Counted from the first letter of the stretch, positions 10,111 through 22,960 are shown. The stretch is 64,000 nt of DNA from Pseudocercospora fijiensis CIRAD86 (GCF_000340215.1 NW_006921535.1:5139528-5203527); one strand, 5' to 3'. Numbers and translations are program-made. The notes: generated by a model not told the origin, from the letters alone.

Positions 10111-11434
10111 TTAAGCGAGTTAAGAAGCGATCTAATTTAAGCGCGTTTCCGGCGGAGTACGGCGTTTAGCTTTCAACAACCCTAACTATCTACTATTTAA
10201 TACTAGGTCTATATATATATACAAAATTTACAAGTCTTCGAGAATATATATATATTATACTCCGTGTTAATTTTTATATATATCCGACGGCTAGTTGTAA
10301 TATTCTAATAGCATATAGGTTTCGATAATCTAGTATACGTCTCCGGCTTAGTAAGCGGACCTAGAGCCGGTATCGAGTCGCTCGAAGCCGACCCTAGCTT
10401 AGCTCCGCGGAGGTGTTAGCTATATCCGTACTCGAATCTAAACGACCGCTAATAGTCTAGTACACTACTAAGACAATACCTATACTATATGTTTGTATAA
10501 TAGCGAAATATCTACTCGCCGCGGGCTACAATCTTATTAAAAAATCATCTAAATTGGTTAAGAAATAGTCTTATACCGGCTCCGCGGAGGTAATATAGAG
10601 ATCGTTTAGAATAGTCTCTAATATCTCGAAGAGCTTCTCGAATGTAACTTAAATCTTAACGAGTTAAGTCGATTAAGACACTTTCTAGCGTTTAGCGCTA
10701 ACAAAAGTAATTAACACGATAACGATAAGGCCTTAAGGCATTTATTTGCTATTAATAATACCCTTCTACTCTACCTCCTTTTAGGCGCTTCGTGAATTTT
10801 AGTATATATGTACGTGCTCTCGGTTATCTCGGTTCTATTTCTGCCTTAGGCAAGCTAAGTTCTAGCGAAGCGCCTAAACTTAAAACGTTTAAATCAGATA
10901 CTAGATACCTAAGAACACAGATTTAGAGCTAGAATAGTACAACAACTAATAGTCTAAGCGTATTATATATATAGAGGGGGTTCTAGAAGATAAGTAAATA
11001 AAGGATCTTAGCGTATTATATAAAAAAAAAATGTAGACCTGCGACCTATAGAAAAATAAGACTAGTTTTACGTAGGGACAGTTGTATAAGCTAGCGTTTG
11101 TCCTACGAACACCTATATTATTCAATCTACTAATACCCGTATTTATATATTAGAATATACGATCCCCTTAAGAAAGACCCGCTCTATTACCTCTAAGTGT
11201 TTTTGAACACGTGTCTTGCAGTTTACTTAGTCCGTATGCCTAGCTTGTAACGCGCCTATACGCGTCTTGTTTCCGCCTTTAAAGCTATACCTTCGTCTCC
11301 TAATACTAGAACCTTCGTAGTAGACACTTCGCTAAGCATTGCGCACCCCCTACGCAGCCCTTAAACACTCTAAACAAGCATTACTAAAGCCTCCGCCCGC
11401 AACAGCGTATACCGCTAATAACACTTTCGCATTT
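10111..11434. other. Unassigned RIP-mutated stretch
   Basis: No coding frame is recognised. It contains AT-rich runs near 10,210-10,290, one copy of a dispersed repeat at 10,696-10,730 (copy A, see findings), and a poly-A run near 11,023. It probably includes the junction between the Harbinger-like body and the DUF6589 element; I could not find a convincing terminus. Confidence 0.4.
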
Positions 11435-14400
11435 CTAAAAGACCGAGCCCGCTATATCTAACGATAATCTATCGGATATAGACCTCGACGATGCACTGCC
11501 GTAGACATTTACGTTTACGGGTAGCGGCCTAGTTCCGGGCCCCCTTAAAAATATATCGAGCGAGCTAAGCGTAGCACTGCTAATATTAGATATTAATCGG
11601 ATATATACGATAGTTAGTCGATAAGCACGTCGCCTCGCAGCTCGTCGTAGCGCTCTAATATTAGAGATTAGTTCCGAGGTAGAAGAAGAAGATAAAGACG
11701 ATCTCGAGAGTGAGGCTTCGGAATAAGATAATAGACTTAGCGATAATAATGTCGAGTTAGAGAGGAGGGCCGCCGAGGCCGCAGGCTTCGATCCGGAAGA
11801 TAAATAGGCGTCTAAAGACGAAGCGGAAGAGGAAGACACTATCGATAGACTACGTACCTATAGTACTAAGCGTAGCAAGGCTCCTACCGCTATTACTAAT
11901 AAGCGAAAGACGGACCGGAGGCGTGCTATAGCCGATAAGACTAACGAAGAGAAGTTTGAAACTATAATAGTACAGTTTAAAGCTAAGTCCTTAGGTATAG
12001 TAAAATTCCTTCGTATATAGGTCGAGGAACCGGGTAGTAAGACTTATCGACGTCGTATTAGATATATCTTAAACGCCTTTATACGAGAATGCCTACTTAG
12101 TAGTCGAGAGCTACGCTCTAAGATAAAGAAGCTAATCGGCTAGAAGTTCTTTAATAAGTACGATACGATATAAGCCGTCGAGCTAGCGGACCTTATAGAT
12201 ATAGTAGTAGTAATTTAAAACACCGCTCTAAAGTAGTATAGATTGCTCGAGCGGATACTATAGAACAAGCGCGCTAATATTAATATAGACATGTCGAAGC
12301 CGGCTACTATATATAGTCTAGGCAATAATAACGACTAGGAGGACGAGGGTATCGCTAAGGAGCGAGACAAGCACCGCCGGTACGAGAAGCGCATCTGCAC
12401 TATTACCTAGATAGTCGCTCGGTTAATAGCCTTAAAGAAGTCGTACTTCTTCGCAAAGGGCCTTAGCTTGTTCCTCTACACCTCCGGTATTAAGCGCCGT
12501 ATTGTAAATGTGCTTAGTAGCATTAGTGTATGTTTAGCCTATTCGACAATCTAGAAAGTCGCTCGTAAGATCGCTATCGAGAACCGCAAGCGTGCAGTTG
12601 CTCTAGCAAAGATAATAAAGATATAGCCGGCTGTTATTGTCTACGACAACTACTATGTTTCGGAGAATCGCAAAGCTATATAGACTCTCGGCTAGTCTAT
12701 AAAGTAGAGAAATATAACTACCTCTTATATTGCTCGACATCGCGTAATAAAGAAGCCGCTACGTAAGAATATACTAGACCGTACGAAGAAGCTAAATCTA
12801 AAGGTCGTCTTACGTAGCTATAAGAAGGATACTACTCGCAAGGCTACATCTCTATACTATATTAACTAGGCTATAGGCTTTGTGTTCGGTCTAGAGCTAA
12901 AGATATTGTTCGGAGACTTCGAGTTTAATAGCTACGAGCTAACGAAGAATAGCGGCACTAAGACATCGCGTCTACTATAGTACAAGATCCGCATTAAGAA
13001 CCTAAAAGACGGTAGAACGATTGTTATCTTACTGCCGGTATCTAATTACGACGAGGCGTCGATCGAGGAGACCTATAAAGTCTATAACGATATCTTCTAG
13101 TCGTTTCTTAAGCTTAATCTAGACGATAAAGCATTCTAGGACTAGCTAATTATCGTTATTAGCGACTAGCTAACTATCGAGCGTATCCGAAGCGTCTAGG
13201 CCGGCAGCGTTAAGAGTACCCGTACCTACGACCGTAAGGAGTATATAGTGCCTATCGTAGCGATGTTCTATATCGAAATAAACGCTTACTATACCTCTAT
13301 AAAGACTTATTACTTGCGAAACAACAATAGTAAGGGTAAGAAGCTTGCTTATAACTATTAGGACGATACTATATACTACGGTATAACTCGCCTTAATAAC
13401 AAGAAGCTCTAGTACTATATCGCTAAGCAGGTAGTAGTCCGATTATATCGCGGTCGCGTCGTAGCGCTAGTTATTCGAATCTTTATCGCCCGCGGCTAGT
13501 TAGATTTTGCCGATCCTAAGTTAGCCGATAAGAGCTACGTCGAGGCTATACGGTATGTAATCTAGTACCGGATTACTCCTAAGCAGTATCTAGAAGTAGT
13601 AGAAGCTGTCTACGAGATAGCCTTTACCTAGAGCGTATAGGTTAGCAAAGACGAGAACGGTCGTATCGTTAATCCTAATTTTACTACGATAGTACGTATA
13701 TTAATAGAGATCGATAACTACCTTACTATCTACGAGGCAATCCGCAAGATAGATATTAGGCATCTTCGACGCATAGTTAACATCCTTATACTAAACTTCT
13801 TTAGGGCTTACTAACTCAACTACGGTAGGGAGATAGTATATATGCGATAGTTGCTTAGTAGCGCTACGTACTAAGATCTTTAGGATGCAATTCTCGAGTC
13901 CGCCGTAGTAGAGATAGACAGCGGTAGGGGTGTTACTGCCGACGAGTTGCTTAAGCTATATAACAAAGAGTATACAGATAATATTAAGGCTTATAGTAAC
14001 TCGACTTATAATATCGCTACTATAATAGAGCTAATTTCGCAAAACCGCGAGGCTTCGAAGAATATCCGTAATATGTTCGAGAGCCTAGGACCTAAAGGCA
14101 CTAGCTACTATACCGAAAAGAAGGTTAGTAACTATATCCTAGCCTTTGCCCTAAAGATTGTCGAAGATAGTCTTGCTAAAATTTACCCGTAGGATAGCTA
14201 AGGAGAGGATACGCGAGTGCTATTAGATAACATCTAGCAGATCGGCGTAGCTTAGATCGTGCTAGCTATCGAGGCCTTAAATCAAGCTAATATGCGGCTC
14301 GTTAAGGGTGTAACTCGCACGTCCGCCGACACTGCTACCGATAGTCTAGATCTAATCGATAGTACTAATACGAGGGAACGTATTAATAGCGGTGCTAAGC

Positions 14401-14518
14401 GTAGTCCTATCGCTGCTAGTGTAGTAGATAATACTACGGCATTCCTATATAAGCCGTTTATAGACGAAGAGGGCTTTGTTAGCCTAGATTTAGAGGTAGT
14501 CGATACTACTAGGATATA
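11435..14518 (+). pseudogene. DUF6589-like transposon protein, RIP-degraded
   Basis: Read through RIP stops, a frame of about 1,000 residues is visible. Recognisable blocks are VIVYDNYYVSENRKAI with a Thr-Thr pair shortly after (near 12,640-12,730), ILLPVSNYDEASIEETYKVY near 13,030, and LIIVISDQLTIERIRSV (Gln for TAG) near 13,150, followed by an AMFYIEI block. These match the DUF6589 family, a large transposon-associated fungal protein in which a D-N and a G-D-Q-x-T motif are conserved; here G-D-Q reads S-D-Q, as GGC-to-AGC would give. Short uninterrupted segments remain at 13,947-14,192 and 14,259-14,519. The biochemical role of the family is not established to my knowledge. A minisatellite field follows immediately. 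Confidence 0.6.
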
Positions 14519-14749
14519 AAGGTCCGGCCTAGTAAAGGAATAGTCGCGGCAAAGGCAATAGCAGTGCTAAAGACTAATAATATATTAAGCAGCGAAAGTT
14601 AACGCATAGATAGACAGATCTATGCTATAAGAGCCTAACTCGTAACTATAGCTACTACTCTTCTATTATGTTCCGTATCGCTATACCGGCTCCTTACTCT
14701 TCCTTATAAGCCCTTCTACGAGTGCTAGCGTATAATGCCTAGTTAAGTT

Positions 14750-14945
14750 GCTTCTACGAGTACTAGCGCTAGCGCTAGAAATAGCGCTAGAATTGGCACT
14801 AGAAATAGCGCTAGAATAGCACTAGAATTGGCGCTAGAATAGCACTAGAATTAGCGCTAGAATTAGCGCTAGAATTGGCACTAGAGATAGTACTAGAGAT
14901 AGCGCTACAATTGGCGGTGAAATAGTACTAGAATTGGCATTTAAT
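14750..14945. repeat. Minisatellite, GCTAGAATTAGC-type units
   Basis: About 14 imperfect units of 14-15 bp alternate between GCGCTAGAATTG and GCACTAGAAATA variants. The internal palindrome GCTAGC/GCGC would let each unit pair with its neighbour. No coding frame runs through it. Confidence 0.85.
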
Positions 14946-15059
14946 AAGGTCCTTCCTTACTACCCTTCTATTATGTCCTTATAAACTCGCTAAGTCCTTG
15001 TCCTATCCCCGGAAAAGTAAGCCGTAATACTACGCTCGATCGCGTTACTTCTACGAGTA

Positions 15060-15400
15060 TAGGCCTAGTTAAGTTGCTTCTATAAGAGCAGGCCTAGTTA
15101 AGCCGTCCTACGAGAGCCGGCGTGTAATATAGGATGCCTAGTTAAGTTGCTTCTGCGAGAGCTAGCGTATAATGCCTAGTTAAGTTGCTTCTGCGAGTAC
15201 TAGCGTATAATACCTAGTTGAGCTGCTTCTACGAGTGCTAGCGTATAATGCCTAGTTAAGCTGCTTCTGCGAGAGCTAGTTAAGCTGCTTCTACGAGAGC
15301 CGGCGTATAATGTAGGATGCCTAGTTAAGCTGCTTCTACGAGTGCTAGCGTATAGTGCCTAGTTTAGCTGCTTCTGCGAGAGCTAGCGCTAGAATTAGCG
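15060..15400. repeat. Minisatellite, units with CCTAGTTAAG-TTGCTTCT
   Basis: Seven to eight units of about 38-45 bp share ATGCCTAGTTAAG, then (T/C)TGCTTCT(G/A)CGAG, then TGCTAGCGTATA. Unit lengths vary, as expected of an ageing tandem array. Confidence 0.8.
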
Positions 15401-15446
15401 CTAGAATTAGCATTTAATAAGGTCCTTCCTTACTACCCTTCTATTA

Positions 15447-15626
15447 TGTCCTTGTAAGCTCGCTAAGTAGGCTCTTCTATCGTGTCCTTATAAGCTCGCT
15501 AAGCAGGCTTTTCTATCGTGTCCTTATAAGCTCGCTAAGTAGGCTTTTCTATCGTGTCCTTATAAGCTCGCTAAGTAGGCTTTTCTATCGTGTCCTTGTA
15601 AGCTCGCTAAGTAGGCTTTTCTATTG
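15447..15626. repeat. 36-bp tandem repeat, five copies
   Basis: The unit begins GTCCTTATAAGCTCGCTAAG and continues TAGGCTTTTCTATCGT. Copies differ by one or two bases, much less than the neighbouring arrays, so it is either a younger array or a homogenised one. Confidence 0.85.
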
Positions 15627-15969
15627 TATTCTTTGCGACGAGGGTTTATAGATAGTCGTAGGTGTCGATAGTCGTATATATCGATAGTATATAAGAGCTA
15701 GGCGAGAAGCGTAAATTCGAGGAAGCGACAAGGATACCGAGTCCCGCTAAGACCCCGGATTTAGTATAGTAGAGCGCTTAATTAGTAGGATTAAACGTTA
15801 TAGCTGCTTCCTTCCGCGCATTTACAACACCGACTTTACGACTTTTATAATAGCATTATTAATATAGCGAGATACGTCGATTTAGCGCGTTTCTAGCAAA
15901 TAGCGCTAACAAAAGTGTCTAACACGATAACGACGGCCGCCTTAGGCACTAAGAACCGCCTCCGAAACC

Positions 15970-16055
15970 CGAGAAGTTACTAACACTAGCGAGAAGTTAC
16001 TAGCGAGAAGTTACTAGCGAGAAGTTACTAGCGAGAAGTTACTAGCGAGACTAGC
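15970..16055. repeat. 14-bp tandem repeat (GAGAAGTTACTAGC)
   Basis: Six near-perfect units of GAGAAGTTACTAGC followed by short partial units GAGACTAGC. It lies just downstream of copy B of the dispersed repeat (15,902-15,940). Confidence 0.85.
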
Positions 16056-16539
16056 GAGACTAGCACTATACTCATTGCACCGCAGCTGTTAGTACTACAA
16101 TATATACGGCAAGGATAGATACGTAGGGCGATAATATATATCGAGCGCTCGTAAAAGCACCCTTCGAGAAGCTACGACAGCCCTCTTACGTTAACGCCCT
16201 CTATTGCTTAGACTCTCCCTAGAACGATTATTCCGATAACTAGTTACTATATAAGGCAGAGAAAACGAATAGTAGCGTCCGGGGATCTAATTAACTAGCG
16301 GCACTAAGCGGCTATAGAAGCATATACTCCGAAGCATACTAGCATTATACATAGCCTATATGCTACGCGTAATGCGCAACAATTAACGCATTCTATTACT
16401 AACTATAGCACGCATAACCGAAGACAAGGTGTATAGGACGGGACTTATTAAGCGAAACACGATAGCGATTGCTAAAGCGATATATATTAGTTCCTAGACA
16501 ACAATAGTATATAACCGCGCCCTTAGTATTAGAGACACC

Positions 16540-16690
16540 GTAAGAAAAGGGTTGTCGAGCGCGTTGTAGTCGTATAGCAATATTAATACGCTTACTAGAA
16601 GAGGAGGCGTACTACAGTCGAATAGCAGTCTTAATACGCAAAGGGCTATAGTCGTATAGCAGTACTACAGTCGTATAGCAGTAAAGACTA
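16540..16690. repeat. Short direct repeats (CAGTCGTATAGCAGTA)
   Basis: Four irregular copies of AGTCG-TATAGCAGT occur in about 150 bases, followed by GACTAAGACTAAGACTAAG. It is a low-order tandem region with no recognisable coding sequence. Confidence 0.6.
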
Positions 16691-16849
16691 AGACTAAGAC
16701 TAAGCGCCTTCGGGCTTGAGTATACTAGAGGCCCTTACGCACTAAGGTTATTATAACTAACAGTCCTAACGAAGGCGTTACGCCGACTTAACTAGATGCG
16801 TTCTCGAGAGCTATTATCCTATAAAGAATCCGAACGTAGGAAGCCTATA

Positions 16850-17043
16850 GCCGCTACTTAAGGTATACCTTACTAAAGAGTTTTTACCGAGTTAGGCCTA
16901 GCCGCTACTTAAGGTATACCTTACTAAAGAGTTTTTACCGAGTTAGGCCTAGCCGCTACTTAAGGTATACCTTACTAAAGAGTTTTTACCGAGTTAGACT
17001 GTTAGCCGCATTATAGGTATACCTTACTAAAGAGTTTTTACCT
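16850..17043. repeat. 51-bp tandem repeat, nearly four copies
   Basis: Units start at 16,850, 16,901 and 16,952 and are identical over the stretch GCCGCTACTTAAGGTATACC followed by TTACTAAAGAGTTTTTACCG. A diverged, shortened fourth copy runs to 17,043. A GGTATACC palindrome lies in each unit. Confidence 0.88.
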
Positions 17044-17689
17044 CCGCTAATCTATCTAAGACCTCTATAGTTTGCACTAAGACTGCGACGTTCTAATAAA
17101 AACTATACTCTTTCGGTTAAATACGCAGTCGACGCCCGCTAAAGCTATAGTACACCTACTCGCTAGGAGAGTCGCCTCGTAACGTCTTGCTCGGAAAAGC
17201 CTATTAGAGACCAACCTCGAAGGAAGGACTAAACAAACGACCTATCGAGGAACCTTAACTATTAGACAAGCGGCTCTGTCGGTAGCAAGCCGCAGAACTA
17301 GCAAGGAATAATGTTAATCGCTATAGAGCTACCTATATACGACAAAGAGGTATCGACACTGTTACTATTAAGAGCCGACAGCTAGTGTGTTGCTAGGGGT
17401 GTTAGTGTATTAGTATGTGTATATAGAAGAAGAAGAAGAAGAAGAAAGCGGAGGTCGATATACGCCGCGTAGGTAAGGTTTGCCTCTACTAATAGCAATA
17501 CGCTATTGCGATAATAGTAAGGCGACAACAACGGCTATTCGCTACCGCGTATACGAGGCAAGTGCTAAGACTGCCTAAGGCTATTAATCTAGACTATAGA
17601 CGATACTAGTATATCGAGTAATAAGCGCTAGCAAGAGTGTAATTAGTACGATAACGATAGGGACCTTAATCGAAGAAGTAGAACCTATT
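17044..17689. other. Unassigned stretch with simple repeats
   Basis: A GAA triplet run lies at about 17,428-17,450 and copy C of the dispersed repeat at 17,624-17,661. Nothing coding is recognised. Confidence 0.4.
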
Positions 17690-20600
17690 CTTAATCTACT
17701 AACTTATACTCGCCGTCGGTTATTCTAATATTATCCTTCTAGTATAGTATCCCTTATAGGTTAATAACGACTAAAGAGCAGCTAATCCTCCTTATTATTA
17801 CCCTCCTACTAGCCTGCTTTACGCCGACGAGCCAACTCTCGCGTAGATAGACGCATAGAACGGCTTAAGCGACGGCTAGATACTAGACTAGAAAGGCGAG
17901 CTACCTGCTACTAAAGACGCTATGCTGCTTCGAAGTCTTCGTCTTCTTTAGTACGTCTACTACGGCCTTAAGAGCGATTTGCGGTAGTAGTCTTACGAAG
18001 CTAATTCTTACGAAGTTGCTACGATACTTTAGCTAAGTTAGCGGTGCTCTACTCGATCTATGCTAGGCGCTAGGCCTATATTATAGACCGAGAAGGACCT
18101 GCGGTAGGCTTAGATACTACGGATCGAGCGGCAAGTCTAGTAGCCTTATTTGCTCTCTTCTCGGCCTTGTTCTGTTTATCCTTCTTAACCTAGGCAGCAC
18201 GATTAGCGAGAGCCTACCTAGCGACACGGTTGATCTCCTAGACTAGATCCGGCATTAGAATGTCTCTCTAGTGTTTATTATTCTCGCGGAGCTACGCAAT
18301 AAAGGATAGTGCACGCTCCTCGATCTTAGCCTCGTCTATACTACTAAAGCTCTTAATATCCTTCCCGTACTTCTTATTAAAGACCTCGCATAGATCCTAT
18401 AGTATTAGATCTAGTATAAGGAAGTTAGATAGCACGACCTCGAATATTCGGTTCTCGTATAGATCGTCGTATAGTTGCTCTATACGGTACGATACCTAAC
18501 TCGAGAGATCCTATAAGGCAAAGCCCTATATAGAGTTTATAGTTAGAGCCTTCGTAGGCTTTAGAGTTAGAGGTAGCTCTTTCTAGAAGAGTAACTCTAA
18601 TAGTGCTAGGTTATATATACTATAGCAGTCCTTAGTACCGATAACCTCTTTATCTAGAGGGAATGTATATTAATCTTCCTTATAGAACTAGAGCATTATA
18701 GCACAGAAGCAGAGGCGATACTCGGGGTTTAGGTAATAGCGCATATTCTAGATATGTCTCTAGATATTAGGCACGGCATTGCGCTACGCGATCTCCTTCG
18801 TATTCTAAGACTTCTTGCTTGCGTTATCGGCGATAGCTTGTTCTACTACCGTATAGAACTAGTTCTTAATAAAGAGTCTAGTACGAGTACTAGCAACAAC
18901 CGAGCTAGCGACGTCGGTAGTATTATTAGTACTAGGATTATTATCGGCCTCCTCTTCGTTATCTATACTAAATTCATCGAATAGAGCATCTGCATTATCC
19001 TCGTTAAAGTCCTTACTAGGAATAGTAGTATATCGGAGGTTACTTAGGCGGACTAGCATAATACCTACTAGCTAATAGACCGAAGCCTAGGCGCTATTAG
19101 CATTAGCAGGTTCTCTCGGGATTATCGACCGATAAGTAGAATTAGCTAGTATACGCTTAAACGCATCGTCGATATACTAGGGCAAGAAGACGATAGCAAG
19201 CGTAGCAAAACTAGCAATACGTACCGTACGACCTAGCTTCTATATTAGGTCGTCGAGGTCCTTAGTAATTAGGTATTTACATTAGCAAACTAGCTCGATA
19301 TCTAGTATATTAATGCCTACTACTGTCGCTAGAGTGCCCTAAAGAATGCGAATGCGCGAGTCTAGCTTCTTAAACTCCTAGTATCGCCTATCCTTGTCGA
19401 TCTTAGCTATATAGGCGGTATAGAAGCCGACGATCTCGTATACGTCGATCGTATATAGTATACTAACATCTATCGGCGCACTATCCTATATATACTTGCG
19501 ATTACCTTAGGCAGGCTCTATAATGTTAGCAGTTAGCTAGATAAGCTAAAGCATAAGCTATAAGCGACCCTTATCGACTAATCCTCGGCTATCGATAAAG
19601 ATTATTGTCTTCTAGATGTTCTACGGAGTTGCTAGGCTATCGTTATCGACTGCCTTACGCAATACAAAGTATAGATACCGAAAGCTATTAGTATCGGTCT
19701 GCTTTATAATCTCTAGGATGCACCTAGTATCCGGACGATTAATACTGCCTTAGATAATCTAGGTATATAAGGCAGCTAAGCTCTAGATACGAAGACTATT
19801 ATTAATAAGGTACTTCTTAGTCTTATTAGATACTATAGCGGAACATGCTAGTAGCACGGTATTAATACTCACAAGTTTACGAAGCAGATGAATAGTACTA
19901 TAGCTATTGCGGAAGTCCTTCTACTTAAGATAAAGATATGCCTTATCCTATACCTATAGACCTAGTATCGGCTTAATCGTACGTACGACCTCTTAGAAAG
20001 CTAAAGTAATAGCTTGTTTAGGGCTATAGATAATGTAGTTGTATTTGCCGTTCTTAATGTCGTTTAGCATCTACAGGTCCTTCTTAAGGTTGTCGGCGGT
20101 TAGAACGCACACATTAACTAAGCCGTATTCTTCTAGACTAAGCTATCGGACAGCCTACTCGATGTCTTCGCCCTACTCTTCGGCGATCCGAGTAAGAGGT
20201 ACGATTTGAAGTGTTATTATACTAGTTAATAGTATAAAGGCCTAGAATACTAATGCCTTGCCTATACTAGTACGAGCGATTATAAGGACATCTTGCTAGC
20301 TAAAGATCAAAGCGAGAAGCACTATAACCTGCAAGTTAGAAGGCTCTAGCGATAGGTCGCGTAGAGGATGTAGCAGCTTTAAGATCTTATAGAGACCGTT
20401 GCGGATAATCTAGCGTTAGAAGTTTAAGGCAGACTTATACTAACTAGCATTCTATACTAACTGCTAGACTTGTTATAGTAGGACACCCTTATTCTCGATC
20501 TTAGTATAACCGATACTAAAGTATGTCTCCTACTCTTTATCCGAAGTATCGATAGTAGGTATCGTAGGGGATAGCTCGTATATCTACGTTAGCTCTTCGC

Positions 20601-20830
20601 GTATAATAGAGCTACGATAAAGCGTAGGAGCTCGAGGTTAGTATGTTAGTAGATCTAGTCGGCGCGATAGTCCCGTAGTAGTAGTAGTAGTAGTAGTAGT
20701 ACCTCCTCGACTACGATAAGATAGACGGCTACGAGTACTACTACGACTACGACTAGCATTTACCTTTGCTGCCTTACGCTAGCGAGCGGAGAGGTTTAAG
20801 TCTTCGCTAGGCATACTACGCTTACTATAG
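17690..20830 (-). pseudogene. RecQ-like SF2 DNA helicase, transposon-associated, RIP-degraded
   Basis: On the minus strand the helicase motifs appear in order. Motif I is VLIIARTSIGKALVF near 20,270, motif Ia/Ib is QII..TRIAEEQ near 20,200, and a DEAH-box region is read as VQDKAYLYLK near 19,950. Motif III is LLACSA near 19,850, motif IV IIFIDSRG near 19,600, and motifs V and VI are VVGINILDIELVCQ and LIQKLGRTVRIA near 19,300-19,240. The Glu-to-Lys and His-to-Tyr changes in the DEAH box are what RIP produces. The layout resembles the telomere-linked and transposon-borne RecQ helicases of fungi rather than a housekeeping RecQ. A C-terminal region of some 400 residues (17.7-18.9 kb) is unassigned. 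Confidence 0.7.
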
Positions 20831-21609
20831 CTCGGATTGTTAGAGCGGAGGTATTCTTAAGCGAAATTGTTCTTATTGTTCGAGGTATCGCGAAAGCAAG
20901 TCTATAAAGAAGTGTCGCGTCGCGTATAGTATATATAGACGTACGGACTAAGAACATACGGGAATATACGGTAGTCCGCGCTATTACGTTAACACGTCTC
21001 TACTTGCAAACACTAATTCGGACTTACGTACTAATCTACGAGGACCTTCTAGAACTAACCGCCGTACTAAGGCATATACACATATGCGTACTATTAGCTA
21101 GCTAAGCGACCTCCGCTTATCGACTAGAATACAACACTAGAACGTCGCACCGATATAAATAGTATATAGAATGTCTCGAAATTAGACGGACAACAAGCTC
21201 TAAGTGTTAGCGGGTAAAAAGAGGGGGTTCGAAATATAGCGAGTTTAGATAGTCTCCGCTACTTAGTTGTAAAGGCATAAATACAATATAATATAGTACT
21301 CGGTCTAGCACAATACCTACTTAGATTCGCACGCTCTATAACCTCTAAGTATTCACTTCTCGAGATATAGGTATTACGAAATAGGTGTCTACTAACCTAT
21401 AGCTAAAGCCGGCTAGCAGAGCAAAACCCGGCTTAGAAGATTAATAATATCTCAACGCTACAACGTCGTATACATTTCATTTTTGATTATTTGAGCTTAG
21501 AATTGCACGCGCTATAGCATCTAAGTATAATATTTGTGTATTTCGCTTTGCGCGCTGAGTTGGAAATTCTAGCTATCCGAAAGTAACCTTTTATATTTAG
21601 ACCCTTGCT
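20831..21609. other. Unassigned RIP-mutated stretch
   Basis: No coding frame or element end is recognised. Three related strings (CTCTATAACCTCTAAGTATT near 21,331 and variants near 21,515 and 11,181) suggest an older shared repeat. Confidence 0.35.
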
Positions 21610-22850
21610 ACGCAAGGCGATTATTTCTAATAACCGAGTCCGAAGTCGAATCCGAGCCTAAATCCGAGCCTGCGCACAAGGGTCTAATAGGAGATAGCTT
21701 CTACTATAATAGCTTACTACGGACCTCCTTCTTACTGCTATAGTCTATCTATATATCCTTCTATAGGTTGTTACGGAAGAGGGTTATACGCCTGTTCTTA
21801 GTACTTAGGCTTGAACTAAGGTTACGCTTAGCTCTACGTCTACTGCCCTAGACAACCTCTAGCTTATAGAGTGCCTGTTCCTCTTGCTAACGCTTCTATT
21901 TATTAGCAATTAACGAGTCGTCCGGATTATAGCGCCGGATAAAGTTATATAGGCAGACAAGGGCATAGACAAGAGCTACCTATGTCTCCTTATTAAATAC
22001 CGGACCCTTAGTGTCTCTTAATATCTTAAAGCGCTCCTTTAGTATACTAAACACTCGCTCTACGACGTTGCGTAAGCTAGAATACCGTAGGTTGAATAAC
22101 TCCTTACTATCCTTAGGCCTTCTATCGCTACTAGACTACTCCTTTAAGTAATATCGCTTGCCTCGGAAGGGTACGAGTGTTAAGCGAGTACTTAGATAGC
22201 CGGCATTAGCAAGATAGTACTTATTAGGTAGACAGTTAGCACCGAAGCCTTCTATTTCGCGAGCGTGCAATAGTATACGACTATCGTTTATAGAGCCTTC
22301 CTATCTAGCAAGTACGTAAGTAAAGAGCATATTGAAGTCTATAACTACTAGCACATTCTGCGAGACAGAGCCCTTCCTATTACGCTATAGCACCTGTTCT
22401 TAGCGTCTAATATATGCTAGAACGTAGCTTCCGTCGAGGGCTCTAATACAGTCCTTAAACTAGGGGTAGAACTTGCCCGTTCTACGAGCGTTTGTCTTAC
22501 TTAATATCTTCGAAGGAATGCTATTATAGTCCGGCTCTTTAACAACCTTATTATATAGGTTTAACAATGCACTTAAGACTATATAGAAGCTCTTACCTAT
22601 ACTATCTTTAGACCTATAGAAGACTAGGTCTACCTAGCGGAAGCTAAACGCTAAGCCTACGATTATAAGGAAGTGTATTAATCTCTCTACGGCAGTAAGG
22701 TGCATTGTTAGCTCTAATCCGTACCTATTTAAGGCACTCAAAATGTGCTTGTAGGCGGCTACGCGTACCTACTAAGTGCGAGCGAAGCTTTCGCACTCCG
22801 CCGAGCTAATAGTATAGCGCCGTCGTTATCGTATTAATTACTTTTGCTAG
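21610..22850 (-). pseudogene. HARBI1-type nuclease (DDE_4), PIF/Harbinger transposase
   Basis: The minus-strand frame gives the family's blocks in order: FYPQFKDCIRALDGSYV (first catalytic Asp in A-x-D-G), QRNRKGSVSQNVLVVIDFNM, EGSINDSRIL (second Asp), PNKYYLANAGYL, PFRGKRYYLKE, ELFNLRYSSLRNVVERVFSI (Glu in the R-x-x-x-E-R region), and LVCLYNFIR. In typical members the fourth block reads Y-L-x-D-A-G-Y; the Asn here matches a G-to-A change. Stops are RIP-type TAG/TAA. It is likely the partner of the Myb/SANT-like ORF at 9.2-10.1 kb, from which it is separated by the DUF6589/RecQ block. A dispersed-repeat copy (D, 22,820-22,853) overlaps its 5' end. Confidence 0.82.
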
Positions 22851-22860
22851 CGAGAAGGCA

Positions 22861-22960
22861 AGCTATTAGTATCTATAGAGTAACTTAGGCTAAAAAGGCG
22901 TGTTAGTAAAGCTATTAGTATCTATAGAGCAACTTAGGCTAAACGGGCGTGTTAGTAAGC
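22861..22960. repeat. 49-bp tandem duplication
   Basis: Two copies of a unit containing GCTATTAGTATCTATAGAG and GGCGTGTTAGTAA lie head to tail. They border the 5' end of the HARBI1-type gene. Confidence 0.75.

Noticed and set aside
11435..11839. 134-codon minus-strand ORF, Ser/Leu/Arg-rich
   Set aside because: It is the antisense of the DUF6589-like coding strand, stays open because RIP makes stops on the sense strand, and has a biased composition.
14750..17043. Regularly spaced repeats that could suggest a CRISPR array
   Set aside because: The units are contiguous or irregular with no unique spacers, there are no cas genes, and the host is a fungus. They are minisatellites.
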